A stretch of DNA of 13,184 nucleotides from the NCBI GenBank assembly GCA_030612185.1, contig JAUWOI010000064.1, positions 1-13,184 of the forward strand, in the 5' to 3' direction. How positions within the stretch are numbered: the stretch's first letter is position 1; every line of letters starts with the position of its first letter. The notes beneath the pieces are model-generated. The model made no database searches. It saw only the letters and a program-made list of their open reading frames with translations, and was not told the origin of the DNA. A program made the translations under genes and the position numbers. Below, one piece after another: positions 7,937 through 13,184 of the stretch. This DNA is from Anaerolineae bacterium (GTDB lineage Bacteria; Chloroflexota; Anaerolineae; B4-G1).

Positions 7937-8947
7937 TCACTCCCTCAGTTTCTTCCCTGTCAGGTGCAGGAAGACGCTCTCCAGGTTAGGCTCCAGAATC
8001 TGCAACGAGGTGAGGGTAATATCCTGATCGTTGAGAAAGCCGATCACGTTGACGATGGCCTGCTGGCTGTGCTCGGCTACGATCTTGACGACCTCGCCAG
8101 CGGTCACCGGCTCACTCTCCTTTACCTCAGGTTCCTCGCCTTCGGCCAGAGGCGGAGCAACGGGCTGTGGTAGAAGTACCGCTTCCTTGACCGCCGGGAG
8201 CGCCGCGATCTGCGCCAGGAGCGCGTCGTCCACCCGCTGCAGACCCACGTGAATCACGCCACCGCCCAGGAGGGCAATGAGATTCTTGATGGTATCCAGG
8301 GCAATGATCTCCCCCTCGTCTATGATGGCCACGCGGTTGCACAACAACTCGACCTCTTCCATGTAATGGCTGGTGTAGACGATGCTCATCCCTCGCTCGC
8401 GGTTGAGCCGTATCACGCTTTCAAAGATGTGGTTGCGGCTTTGGGGGTCCACGCCGACGGTCGGTTCATCGAGGAACAGCAGTTTGGGCTGGTGGACCAG
8501 GCCGGCGGCGATGTTGACGCGGCGCTTCATCCCGCCCGAGAACTTCTCGACGGTGCCGTCGGCCCGCTCGGTCAGGGCGACGATGCGCAGCACGTCGTCC
8601 ACCCGCTCCTTGAGACCCTTGCCGCGCAACCCATAGATGCGGCCGAAGAAGTTCAGGTTGGCCCGGGCGCTGAGCGTGGGGTAGAGGGCCAGGTCCTGGG
8701 GTACCAACCCGTTGAACTTCTTGACCTCATCCATCTGGGTGATGATGTCGTAGCCGCCGATGCGCGCCGTGCCCGACGTGGGCGGAATGACGCCGGTCAG
8801 CATAGAGATGGTTTGCGTCTTGCCGGCGCCGTTGGGCCCCAGCAGGCCAAATACCTCGCCCTCTTCGACTAAAAAACTGACTCCTTTGACGGCTTCGAAG
8901 TCACCGTACTTCTTGACGAGATTGTCTACTTCTAGTATTGCAGGCAT
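7937..8947 (-). CDS. ABC exporter ATP-binding subunit (DrrA/CcmA type)
   Basis: A 336-residue ATPase that powers the two permeases encoded after it. Motifs: Walker A GPNGAGKT at 37-44, Q-loop Q84 (LVPQD), signature FSGGM at 136-140 in the degenerate form seen in drug-type exporters, Walker B LLFLDEP with catalytic E161, D-loop GVDPQSR (165-171) and H-loop H194. The residue after the Walker A Thr is Gln, where Thr is usual. Beyond about residue 225 is the C-terminal extension typical of DrrA-like proteins, here carrying a Pro/Glu-rich insert (about 260-281). The start has AAAGGAG 6 nt upstream. It is the first gene of the exporter operon and the nearest target of the control region at 8966-9078. 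Confidence 0.94.
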   Translation of the reverse strand: MPAILEVDNLVKKYGDFEAVKGVSFLVEEGEVFGLLGPNGAGKTQTISMLTGVIPPTSGTARIGGYDIITQMDEVKKFNGLVPQDLALYPTLSARANLNFFGRIYGLRGKGLKERVDDVLRIVALTERADGTVEKFSGGMKRRVNIAAGLVHQPKLLFLDEPTVGVDPQSRNHIFESVIRLNRERGMSIVYTSHYMEEVELLCNRVAIIDEGEIIALDTIKNLIALLGGGVIHVGLQRVDDALLAQIAALPAVKEAVLLPQPVAPPLAEGEEPEVKESEPVTAGEVVKIVAEHSQQAIVNVIGFLNDQDITLTSLQILEPNLESVFLHLTGKKLRE

Positions 8948-8965
8948 TGGTTTGCTCCTTTCTAT

Positions 8966-8978
8966 ATGTACTATACAT
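8966..8978. promoter_or_regulatory. Inverted repeat over the exporter transcription start
   Basis: ATGTA-CTA-TACAT is a perfect 5-bp inverted repeat with a 3-bp centre. It overlaps the last bases of the -10 box and the predicted start of transcription of the exporter operon, where a repressor would act. No regulator gene of matching type is seen nearby. Confidence 0.4.
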
Positions 8979-9005
8979 CATAGCAACTCAGGGGGAATTT
9001 GTAAC
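8977..9005 (-). promoter_or_regulatory. Predicted promoter of the exporter operon
   Basis: Minus-strand GTTACA (9000-9005, 4 of 6 consensus bases), 17 bp, TATGAT (8977-8982, 5 of 6). The -35 box is weak, as in promoters needing an activator. Transcription would start near 8970, leaving a leader of about 23 nt with the AAAGGAG site. Confidence 0.5.
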
Positions 9006-9012
9006 GTATAGG

Positions 9013-9031
9013 AGGTCATCGTTCAGGTCAT
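9013..9031 (-). repeat. AGGTCAT direct repeat in the exporter control region
   Basis: AGGTCAT occurs at 9013-9019 and again at 9025-9031, a 12-bp period. The GGTCA core is the same half-site found in the palindrome at 9041-9055, so these may be extra, weaker binding sites just upstream of the -35 box. Confidence 0.4.
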
Positions 9032-9040
9032 ATTCCCCGC

Positions 9041-9055
9041 TGTGACCTGGTCACA
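9041..9055. promoter_or_regulatory. 15-bp palindromic operator, copy 1
   Basis: TGTGACCTGGTCACA is a perfect 7-bp inverted repeat around one central T. Its centre (9048) is about 78 bp upstream of the predicted exporter transcription start, suitable for an activator. The neighbouring LiaR-like response regulator is the obvious candidate ligand, by position only. Confidence 0.6.
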
Positions 9056-9063
9056 TTTGGATA

Positions 9064-9078
9064 TGTGACTTCGTCACA
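9064..9078. promoter_or_regulatory. 15-bp palindromic operator, copy 2
   Basis: TGTGACTTCGTCACA repeats the design of copy 1 (TGTGAC / GTCACA arms) with a different 3-bp centre. Centres are 23 bp apart, about two helical turns. Conserved arms with a changed centre suggest protein recognition rather than recent duplication. Confidence 0.6.
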
Positions 9079-9333
9079 GTCGGCAGATAAAGCCGAAAAG
9101 TAAGCGTTCAGACCTCCGAGGTTTTGGCCGTGATTTGGCTTGAAAAGTGAGGGTAGCAAGCCAACCGCGTTGGCTGGGGCCGAGAAACCGCCCAATTCGA
9201 TTGGGCTACCTTCCCAGTTTCACCAGATATGGAGAATACCCAAAATGGAACTGCGACCGGGCTTCACCCGGTCGCCGTCTTATTCCTCAGAACTTTAAAA
9301 ACCCGGTTTCTGGTCTACCCCTGAACGGATACT
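9079..9333. repeat. Gene-free stretch with a series of palindromic repeats
   Basis: Between the response regulator stop and the operators no gene is visible. It holds ACCTC-C-GAGGT (9112-9122), AGCCAAC-CGC-GTTGGCT (9159-9175), GCCCAAT-TCG-ATTGGGC (9190-9206) and GCGACCGGG-CTTCA-CCCGGTCGC (9253-9275), all with perfect arms, and AAACC-C-GGTTT around 9298-9308. They could be remnants of short non-autonomous repeats or structured RNA at the end of the regulator transcript. Confidence 0.55.
9253..9275 (-). terminator. Possible terminator hairpin after the response regulator
   Basis: A perfect 9-bp GC-rich stem with a 5-nt loop lies about 60 nt downstream of the response regulator stop. On the minus strand it is followed by only a short interrupted T stretch (AGTTCCATTTT), so intrinsic termination would be weak. 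It may be a palindromic repeat instead. Confidence 0.3.
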
Positions 9334-10149
9334 TCACAGCAAGCCCAATTCCCTGGCCTTCAGGGCCGCCTGCGTCCGGTCACGCACGCCCAACTTGCCC
9401 AGGATATGTGTCACGTGATTCTTCACCGTGCCTTCTGCGATGAAAAGACGGTTGGCAATCTCTTTATTGCTGGCCCCCGTGGCCAGGGCGAACGCATTTA
9501 TAATTCCAGACCGATTCTGCTCCCGCCGGATCGCCAGATCCGGCGGCTGAACAGACCAGATTGGGCTAGTTTGGCCTCCCTTTAGCCTGGATTTGACAAT
9601 CCAGGCCGAGCAAACGGATAAATGCGTTTGCCCTACCCCCGTGGCGATCAATGCCAGAATCTCTGATTCGCGCTCAGATAATGGTTCGACCAACTGCTCC
9701 ATTTGCGCCGCTGGAACCATGCTCGAAACCCTGGTGAATTCGGCGATCACTTTTGCAGCCACCGAGGGTTCAAGGATGGATTTGCCGCGCGCAGTGGCGC
9801 GGATCGCTTCGACCAACCGCGCCGACGCCACGTCTTTCAGCAGATACCCCACCGCGCCAGCGCGCAAGGCGTCAAATACGTATTCATCATCGTCAAAAGT
9901 CGTGAGCACGATAACTTTACATTGAGGCAGAACCTCGTTCAGACGACGCGTAGCCCCAACGCCATCCAGTATCGGCATGCGCACGTCCATCAGAACCACG
10001 TCCGGTCGAACTTTGGCCGCAACCTCAACCGCTTCCTGTCCATTACTGGCCTGTCCAACGACTTGAATGTCTTTGTGGACAGAAAGCAGCGTCTCTAATC
10101 CCTCTCGAAAAAGCGCCTGATCATCCACGAGCAATACACGAATGGTCAT
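9334..10149 (-). CDS. NarL/LiaR-type response regulator carrying a 54-residue in-frame insertion
   Basis: A 271-residue product. The receiver domain (about 1-120) has acidic D9/D10, phosphoacceptor D55 (VVLMDVRMP), T83/T84 and K105. The C-terminal LuxR-type helix-turn-helix is recognisable but split: PLSERESEILALIATG (156-171) is separated from ASNKEIANRLFIAEGTVKNH (226-245) by 54 residues (172-225) with no family counterpart. Without them the protein would be 217 residues, the normal size, with a standard helix-loop-helix join. At the DNA level the insertion is a palindromic element plus its 10-bp target duplication, 162 bp in all, stop-free in this frame. The extra loop falls between the first and second helices and leaves the recognition helix intact, so the protein may work, work poorly, or be dead. 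The start ATG follows AGGA by 9 nt and lies 11 nt after the kinase gene. Confidence 0.9.
   Translation of the reverse strand: MTIRVLLVDDQALFREGLETLLSVHKDIQVVGQASNGQEAVEVAAKVRPDVVLMDVRMPILDGVGATRRLNEVLPQCKVIVLTTFDDDEYVFDALRAGAVGYLLKDVASARLVEAIRATARGKSILEPSVAAKVIAEFTRVSSMVPAAQMEQLVEPLSERESEILALIATGVGQTHLSVCSAWIVKSRLKGGQTSPIWSVQPPDLAIRREQNRSGIINAFALATGASNKEIANRLFIAEGTVKNHVTHILGKLGVRDRTQAALKARELGLL
9474..9483. repeat. 10-bp target-site duplication, left copy
   Basis: CCCCCGTGGC directly abuts the left end of the palindromic element. It matches the right copy at all ten positions, and the bases outside both copies differ. Confidence 0.8.
9523..9546. repeat. Internal hairpin 1 of the palindromic element
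   Basis: Perfect 10-bp inverted repeat, CCGCCGGATC and GATCCGGCGG, with loop GCCA. Confidence 0.85.
9585..9606. repeat. Internal hairpin 2 of the palindromic element
   Basis: Perfect 9-bp inverted repeat, GCCTGGATT and AATCCAGGC, with loop TGAC. Confidence 0.85.
9636..9645. repeat. 10-bp target-site duplication, right copy
   Basis: CCCCCGTGGC abuts the right end of the element and is identical to the left copy. Collapsing both copies and the element to one restores minus-strand codons for IATGASN, the normal LuxR-domain junction. Confidence 0.8.
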
Positions 10150-10160
10150 ATTGTTTGTTC

Positions 10161-11411
10161 CTATGGCTGTACCGGCCCGCCCGCATACGACACCGGCACG
10201 CTAACCGTCAGGCAAAACCCTTTCCCTATACCCGTACTGGCCTCAAATCTGCCACCCAGCAACTGCACCCGTTCCCGGATCCCCAGCAATCCAAATCCCC
10301 CGGTCGTCGCCGCTGCGCCCACACCGTTATCTTTTACCTCCAGGCGCACCTCACCAGGCTGGCTAAAGTCCAGCAGGACGTCAACCCGGGAAGCGCGCGC
10401 GTGTTTACGCACATTTGTCAGCCCTTCCTGAGCCGCCCGGTAAAGCGCCAGAGCGACCTTGTTTTCCAGGGGTTGCGGCTCGCCAGCAATCTTGAATGCG
10501 GTGACGATACCAGTGTTTTGTGTTTCCTCGACCAAGGATGCAATGACTTCGTGCAACGGCCGGTTGCTCACCGGGGATTCCCTCAGGGCCGCCACAGACT
10601 CCCGGACCCTGGTCAGCCCCTTCTGGGTGAGGTCCTGGGCTTTGTTCATCGCATCCCAGGCACGTTCGGGGTCGGAATTCATAACGACCTTGGCGGCCTC
10701 AATCTGCACGTTTACGATCGTGAGGTAATGGCCCAGGCTATCGTGAATCTCTCTCGCCAGACGATTGCGTTCCTGGGTCATCGCCAGTTCCTCAGCCTGA
10801 GTAGCGTAAGCACCGAGATGAACGTTCGCTTCCTCCAATTCCGCCATTAGCCGCTCTGCGTTCTCCCGGGCCTGCTGCTCGTTCAAGCGCGATTGGGTGA
10901 ACACGGCCACGAAAAAAATCGCGGAGCCCACGACGATGCCATTATATAGCGCGTCGGTCCAGGTTGCATAACGCAATCCAACTGGCAACATGACAACAGC
11001 GACCAGGGCAACATACACCAGCCAGCGCTGCCGGGGTGCGAGTCTCTCTACTGCTGTCCCCGCAAGCGGCAGCCCAATCAACCAGTGACCACCAGGCCCC
11101 AGCACCCACCCAATGCCAAAAACCAGGGAACACTGCACGGAAAAGAACAGCGCTTCCGCCCAGCCAGCCGGGAGACGATCAAAAATCACGCTGTCGTTTA
11201 GCCCCAGGAACAGGTAAACAACTCCAAAAGAGAACCCCCAAAAGAGTTCCTGGAGCGTAAATCCTTTGCCATACTGACCGGACATGACAACGAACGTGAC
11301 AACGTATCCGATGATGACCATGAGCACAAAGAGCAGCCTGCTCTGTCTTTCTAAGGCTGTGGGTGAATTTGGACGTGGTTCCATGGTGTTCTCATTCCTG
11401 GATATTGACAT
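10161..11411 (-). CDS. Membrane sensor histidine kinase, NarX/LiaS type (HisKA_3)
   Basis: Up to 416 residues. The N-terminal half holds about five or six hydrophobic segments (roughly 26-44, 56-72, 84-105, 109-120, 130-146, 155-171) with short loops and no large outer domain, so it probably senses something in or at the membrane. A linker helix (about 172-212) leads to the HisKA_3 dimerisation domain with phosphoacceptor H223 in RLAREIHDSLGH, then a HATPase_c domain with N333 (EGLTNVRKHA), DNGVG at 361-365 and the GFGLLGIRER segment at 372-381. It should phosphorylate D55 of the response regulator encoded 11 nt downstream. Start choice is open: ATG at 11411 has its purine tract too close, while ATG at 11384 (residue 10) has AGGA 11 nt upstream; no conserved residue is lost with the shorter form. 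Confidence 0.92.
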   Translation of the reverse strand: MSISRNENTMEPRPNSPTALERQSRLLFVLMVIIGYVVTFVVMSGQYGKGFTLQELFWGFSFGVVYLFLGLNDSVIFDRLPAGWAEALFFSVQCSLVFGIGWVLGPGGHWLIGLPLAGTAVERLAPRQRWLVYVALVAVVMLPVGLRYATWTDALYNGIVVGSAIFFVAVFTQSRLNEQQARENAERLMAELEEANVHLGAYATQAEELAMTQERNRLAREIHDSLGHYLTIVNVQIEAAKVVMNSDPERAWDAMNKAQDLTQKGLTRVRESVAALRESPVSNRPLHEVIASLVEETQNTGIVTAFKIAGEPQPLENKVALALYRAAQEGLTNVRKHARASRVDVLLDFSQPGEVRLEVKDNGVGAAATTGGFGLLGIRERVQLLGGRFEASTGIGKGFCLTVSVPVSYAGGPVQP

Positions 11412-11433
11412 CCCCTGTCATCGCTCATACAAG
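11405..11433 (+). promoter_or_regulatory. Possible plus-strand promoter reading away from the kinase gene
   Basis: A perfect TTGACA (11405-11410), 17 bp, then TACAAG (11428-11433, 4 of 6). It would start a plus-strand transcript near 11440 into the gene-free stretch that ends in a hairpin with a T tract at 11664-11695. Confidence 0.35.
11406..11420. promoter_or_regulatory. 15-bp inverted repeat at the start of the kinase gene
   Basis: TGACA-TCCCC-TGTCA has 5-bp arms and a 5-bp centre, the same 5-5-5 geometry as the exporter operators (TGTGA-N5-TCACA), with arms that agree at T, G and A. It could be a site for feedback control of the two-component genes. TCCCCTGTC is also repeated directly at 11411-11419 and 11437-11445. 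Confidence 0.35.
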
Positions 11434-11452
11434 GTTTCCCCTGTCTGTTCCT

Positions 11453-11458
11453 ATTATA
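11453..11458 (-). promoter_or_regulatory. -10 box of the kinase-regulator operon
   Basis: Minus-strand perfect TATAAT. The best -35 candidates, TTTGTG at 17 bp or TTGTGC at 16 bp, are weak, so the promoter may depend on an activator. Transcription should start near 11446, leaving 35 or 62 nt before the alternative start codons. Confidence 0.5.
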
Positions 11459-11663
11459 CCCGACAGCGCCCCTCGCACAAATGAACGCCGCCCTCTTTTG
11501 CTCATCTCGACCGGTGCCGCCAGGCAACAATGGCCGACAGGTTCAAACCCGCGGCTGGAGGGCACTTCGTGGCAGGCAAACCGCCCCCACGGAATCAGCA
11601 ATGCAGGGAATTGATACAGGCGGTGGACGCGGCGCCGAAGGTAAGCCCGTTTCCACATGCGAG

Positions 11664-11695
11664 CGGGGCGACCTCGGCTGAGGCCGCCCCGTTTT
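11664..11695 (+). terminator. Hairpin followed by T tract (plus-strand terminator-like)
   Basis: CGGGGCG (11664-11670) pairs with CGCCCCG (11685-11691); after one A/C mismatch CCTC pairs with GAGG around loop GGCT; then TTTT. The T tract fits plus-strand termination. The hairpin also lies about 20 nt past the stop of the minus-strand secreted-protein gene, and read that way the mismatch becomes a G-U pair, so it may serve that transcript too, without a U tract. Confidence 0.5.
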
Positions 11696-11714
11696 GCCGC
11701 CGGGCTATCCTGGC

Positions 11715-13184
11715 CTACGGACGTGGGCCAGACGTACTGTGAGTGCGAAGAATGAGAGGGAGATAAACGTACATTGTCACCGGCCCTTCTGGCGGGGGTG
11801 GCACGACCAGTTGACCGGGCGGCTCACTATCTACCGGCACCGCAGGTTGCGTCCGTGGCACTTTGGCATCAAACCTGGCATCAAACGGGGAAGGCCCCAC
11901 CCTGGCCACTGCGCTGGCCGAACAAGTGGTTCCGACCTCCACAGTGATGTCGTACTCAGCCTCGGTTACCCCTTGCACCTCAATCTGATAGTTCCCATCC
12001 TCCGGCGCCTCAAACTGCACTTCGTCTGTCTCACCCGGGCCTGCGATGCTGTACCAGTAATCGTCCCCCATCTGATATCCGGGCGGCCAGACGTACAGGT
12101 CGGGGTCTCCATACAGCGGCTCGATCCGCACCCGCAAACACTGTCCAGCCTCCGCCATCTGGCGATATACCTTTGTCTCACCAGCAGACACCTCGTCTGA
12201 GGCTGGCATATAGTTGATCTGAGCACGCAGGGGGGCACAGGAGATGTTCCCCGCCGCGTCCGCCGCCCAGGCCTGCAGGTAGCGCAGCCCGGTATTCGGG
12301 TGCAGGGTCCACGAGTGGGGTTGGTCGTTGTACGGTAGCCAGCCTGTCCATTGCACCGGCACCCAGGTCCGAGCGCCTTGGTTGTAATGCTGTTCGACAT
12401 AGTAGGCCTGAGTCGGGCCTGTGTCGTCGGTCGCGGTGACGGCGAGGGTCACACTGCGCGTCACCGTGCTGCTGGCCCCATCGTTGACCAGGAAATCGGT
12501 CACCTCCGGCGGGGTGGTGTCTGCCAGCGACGACCGGACAGTCACAGTACGGCTGACCACGTTGTTCAACTCGTTCGTCTCAGGCACCTCACCAGCGGGG
12601 TCTATTTCCGCAAAGATGGTGTAGAGGCCGGCCATCTGTGCCCCCCAGTCAAGGGCGGTGGTGCTGGCCGTGTCGTTCACCCCGATACCGGCCAGGTAGC
12701 CGTCGCCAATGGCCGCTGCGGGGTTAAGCGTTCCCAGATAGAAACGCACCGGGACCATAGCCAGGCCCTGCGTACCACCCACCCGCTCCACCACCAATCC
12801 CAATGAGACAGGTTCACCCTCCAGCGGCGCTGCCGGATCGGTCCACAGGTAGTAGGACTGGGCACGCAGATCATCCACCGGCTGGGTGGCGTCCAGAACA
12901 ACGTAAGCCTCAGTAAGCGTGTCGCTCTGACCAGCGCCCTGTACGGTCAAATCGTATTCACCGGGTGTCAGGCCGGCAGGTATCTTGGCTGTCAGATGGG
13001 TACTGTCAACGAAGACAGTGAGTAGCGAAGTAGCAGGCGACGTCCCCAGGCTGACCTGAGCATCCGTCGGGAAGTCGTAGCCGAAGACGTCAATGCTGAC
13101 CGCGACATCATCGAACCCCTCGGCAGGGCGCATCTCAGTGATGGTAAGCGCGGCGGGCATCGGCGTGGGTGTGGGTGTGGGTGT
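11715..13184 (-). CDS. Secreted multi-domain protein (TIG, CARDB, Ig-like, PPC), C-terminal part
   Basis: 489 residues are in the window; the frame is open to the right edge, so the true start and probably a catalytic or binding domain lie outside. An ATG at 13160 is internal: the frame upstream of it reads TPTPTPTP, a linker. Order: TP linker (1-8), TIG/IPT-like domain (about 10-98), CARDB-like domain (about 103-218, with EIDPAGEVPETNELNN typical of the fold), a bacterial Ig-like domain opened by DTTPPEV (about 222-325), and a PPC-type beta-sandwich (about 328-420, with GDPDLYVW and the NYQIEVQG strand). After a Pro-rich stretch the protein ends with YVYLPLILR (472-480) and a short polar tail. 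These modules bind or space extracellular enzymes. The function of the whole cannot be read. Confidence 0.85.
   Translation of the reverse strand, partial: TPTPTPTPMPAALTITEMRPAEGFDDVAVSIDVFGYDFPTDAQVSLGTSPATSLLTVFVDSTHLTAKIPAGLTPGEYDLTVQGAGQSDTLTEAYVVLDATQPVDDLRAQSYYLWTDPAAPLEGEPVSLGLVVERVGGTQGLAMVPVRFYLGTLNPAAAIGDGYLAGIGVNDTASTTALDWGAQMAGLYTIFAEIDPAGEVPETNELNNVVSRTVTVRSSLADTTPPEVTDFLVNDGASSTVTRSVTLAVTATDDTGPTQAYYVEQHYNQGARTWVPVQWTGWLPYNDQPHSWTLHPNTGLRYLQAWAADAAGNISCAPLRAQINYMPASDEVSAGETKVYRQMAEAGQCLRVRIEPLYGDPDLYVWPPGYQMGDDYWYSIAGPGETDEVQFEAPEDGNYQIEVQGVTEAEYDITVEVGTTCSASAVARVGPSPFDARFDAKVPRTQPAVPVDSEPPGQLVVPPPPEGPVTMYVYLPLILRTHSTSGPRP
13167..13184 (-). repeat. Hexanucleotide repeat encoding the Thr-Pro linker
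   Basis: Three perfect plus-strand GGGTGT units (minus ACACCC) at the window edge, preceded by one degenerate unit, encode alternating Thr and Pro. The repeat probably continues outside the window. Unit gain or loss would add or remove TP pairs without a frameshift. Confidence 0.75.

Larger units (their letters stand above)
9484..9635. mobile_element. 152-bp MITE-like palindromic element inside the response regulator gene
   Basis: Ends are inverted repeats: AGGGCGAACGCATTTAT (9485-9501) against ATAAATGCGTTTGCCCT (9618-9634), 16 of 17 pairs matching and the seventeenth a G/T. Inside are two perfect hairpins: CCGCCGGATC-GCCA-GATCCGGCGG (9523-9546) and GCCTGGATT-TGAC-AATCCAGGC (9585-9606). It is flanked by a 10-bp direct repeat. 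No transposase is encoded, so it would have moved with the help of a related insertion sequence elsewhere in the genome; a 10-bp duplication fits IS4-like or IS1-like machinery, but the parent is not identifiable here. The minus-strand reading frame of the host gene passes through without a stop. Confidence 0.85.
11440..11695 (+). ncRNA. Possible structured RNA in the kinase upstream region
   Basis: This gene-free stretch can fold as a multibranch RNA. An outer 9-bp stem pairs CGGTGCCGC (11512-11520) with GCGGCGCCG (11629-11637), using one G-U pair. Inside are GCCG/CGGC (11533-11536 with 11552-11555) closing a GGT-TCAA-ACC hairpin, and CGTGG/CCACG (11568-11572 with 11587-11591) extended by a U-G pair. 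Both wobbles are allowed only in a plus-strand transcript. A TTGACA promoter precedes it and a hairpin with TTTT follows. No known RNA family is recognised; ends are approximate. High GC makes chance pairing likely, so this is a low-confidence call. Confidence 0.25.

Noticed and set aside
9041..9078. CRP/FNR-type sites (TGTGA-N6-TCACA)
   Set aside because: The arms match but both sites have a 5-bp centre, one short of the usual 6, and no CRP-like gene is present. It remains an alternative to the response regulator.
9041..9275. CRISPR array
   Set aside because: The palindromes differ in sequence and spacing; there are no identical direct repeats with regular spacers and no cas genes.
9484..9635. 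The 54 residues as a natural extra domain of the response regulator
   Set aside because: The DNA has terminal inverted repeats, internal hairpins and a target duplication, and the sequence on both sides joins to the family consensus when it is removed.
11537..11556. tRNA T-arm, suggested by GGTTCAAACCC
   Set aside because: The five-pair stem expected around TTCAAAC does not form, and no acceptor or anticodon arm can be found on either strand.
13158..13160. ATG at 13160 as the start of the secreted protein
   Set aside because: The open frame continues upstream through TPTPTPTP to the edge, there is no ribosome binding site, and there is no signal peptide after this Met.

Overview
The window looks like chromosomal DNA from a member of the Chloroflexota (an Anaerolineae-type bacterium). 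The reasons are moderately high GC, a secreted multi-domain protein with a Thr-Pro linker and a C-terminal YLPLILR motif, a DrrA-like ABC system with tandem permeases, and many short palindromic repeats. This assignment is inference; no rRNA or marker gene is present.

Layout. On the minus strand, 1-3112 holds a GAF-PAS class III nucleotidyl cyclase overlapping by 4 bp a processive family 2 glycosyltransferase that runs off the left edge. Two tandem sigma70-type promoters lie upstream, divergent from a well-formed promoter for a small plus-strand DinB-superfamily protein (3299-3772). That gene converges on a minus-strand MurJ/MviN-family flippase (3789-5345), which has its own promoter so close to the ATG that the mRNA may be almost leaderless.

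5397-8947 (minus) is a three-gene ABC exporter operon: ATPase, permease 1, permease 2. Upstream is a 386-bp intergenic region with a promoter, two 15-bp palindromes of one design, AGGTCAT direct repeats, and a run of perfect hairpins. Next come a NarL/LiaR-type response regulator (9334-10149) and its membrane histidine kinase (10161-11411). The layout suggests the two-component system controls the exporter.

The main observation is inside the response regulator. A 152-bp palindromic element (9484-9635) with 17-bp terminal inverted repeats, two perfect internal hairpins and a 10-bp target duplication interrupts the DNA-binding domain. Element plus duplication is exactly 162 bp (54 codons) with no stop codon, so the frame is kept. 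Removing it in thought restores the expected family sequence and a 217-residue length. It resembles in principle the protein-inserted palindromic elements of Rickettsia, but in another phylum.

11412-11714 is a gene-free stretch with the kinase promoter, an inverted repeat, and a possible plus-strand structured RNA ending in a hairpin with a T tract. The right end (11715-13184, minus) is the C-terminal part of a secreted TIG/CARDB/Ig-like/PPC-domain protein.
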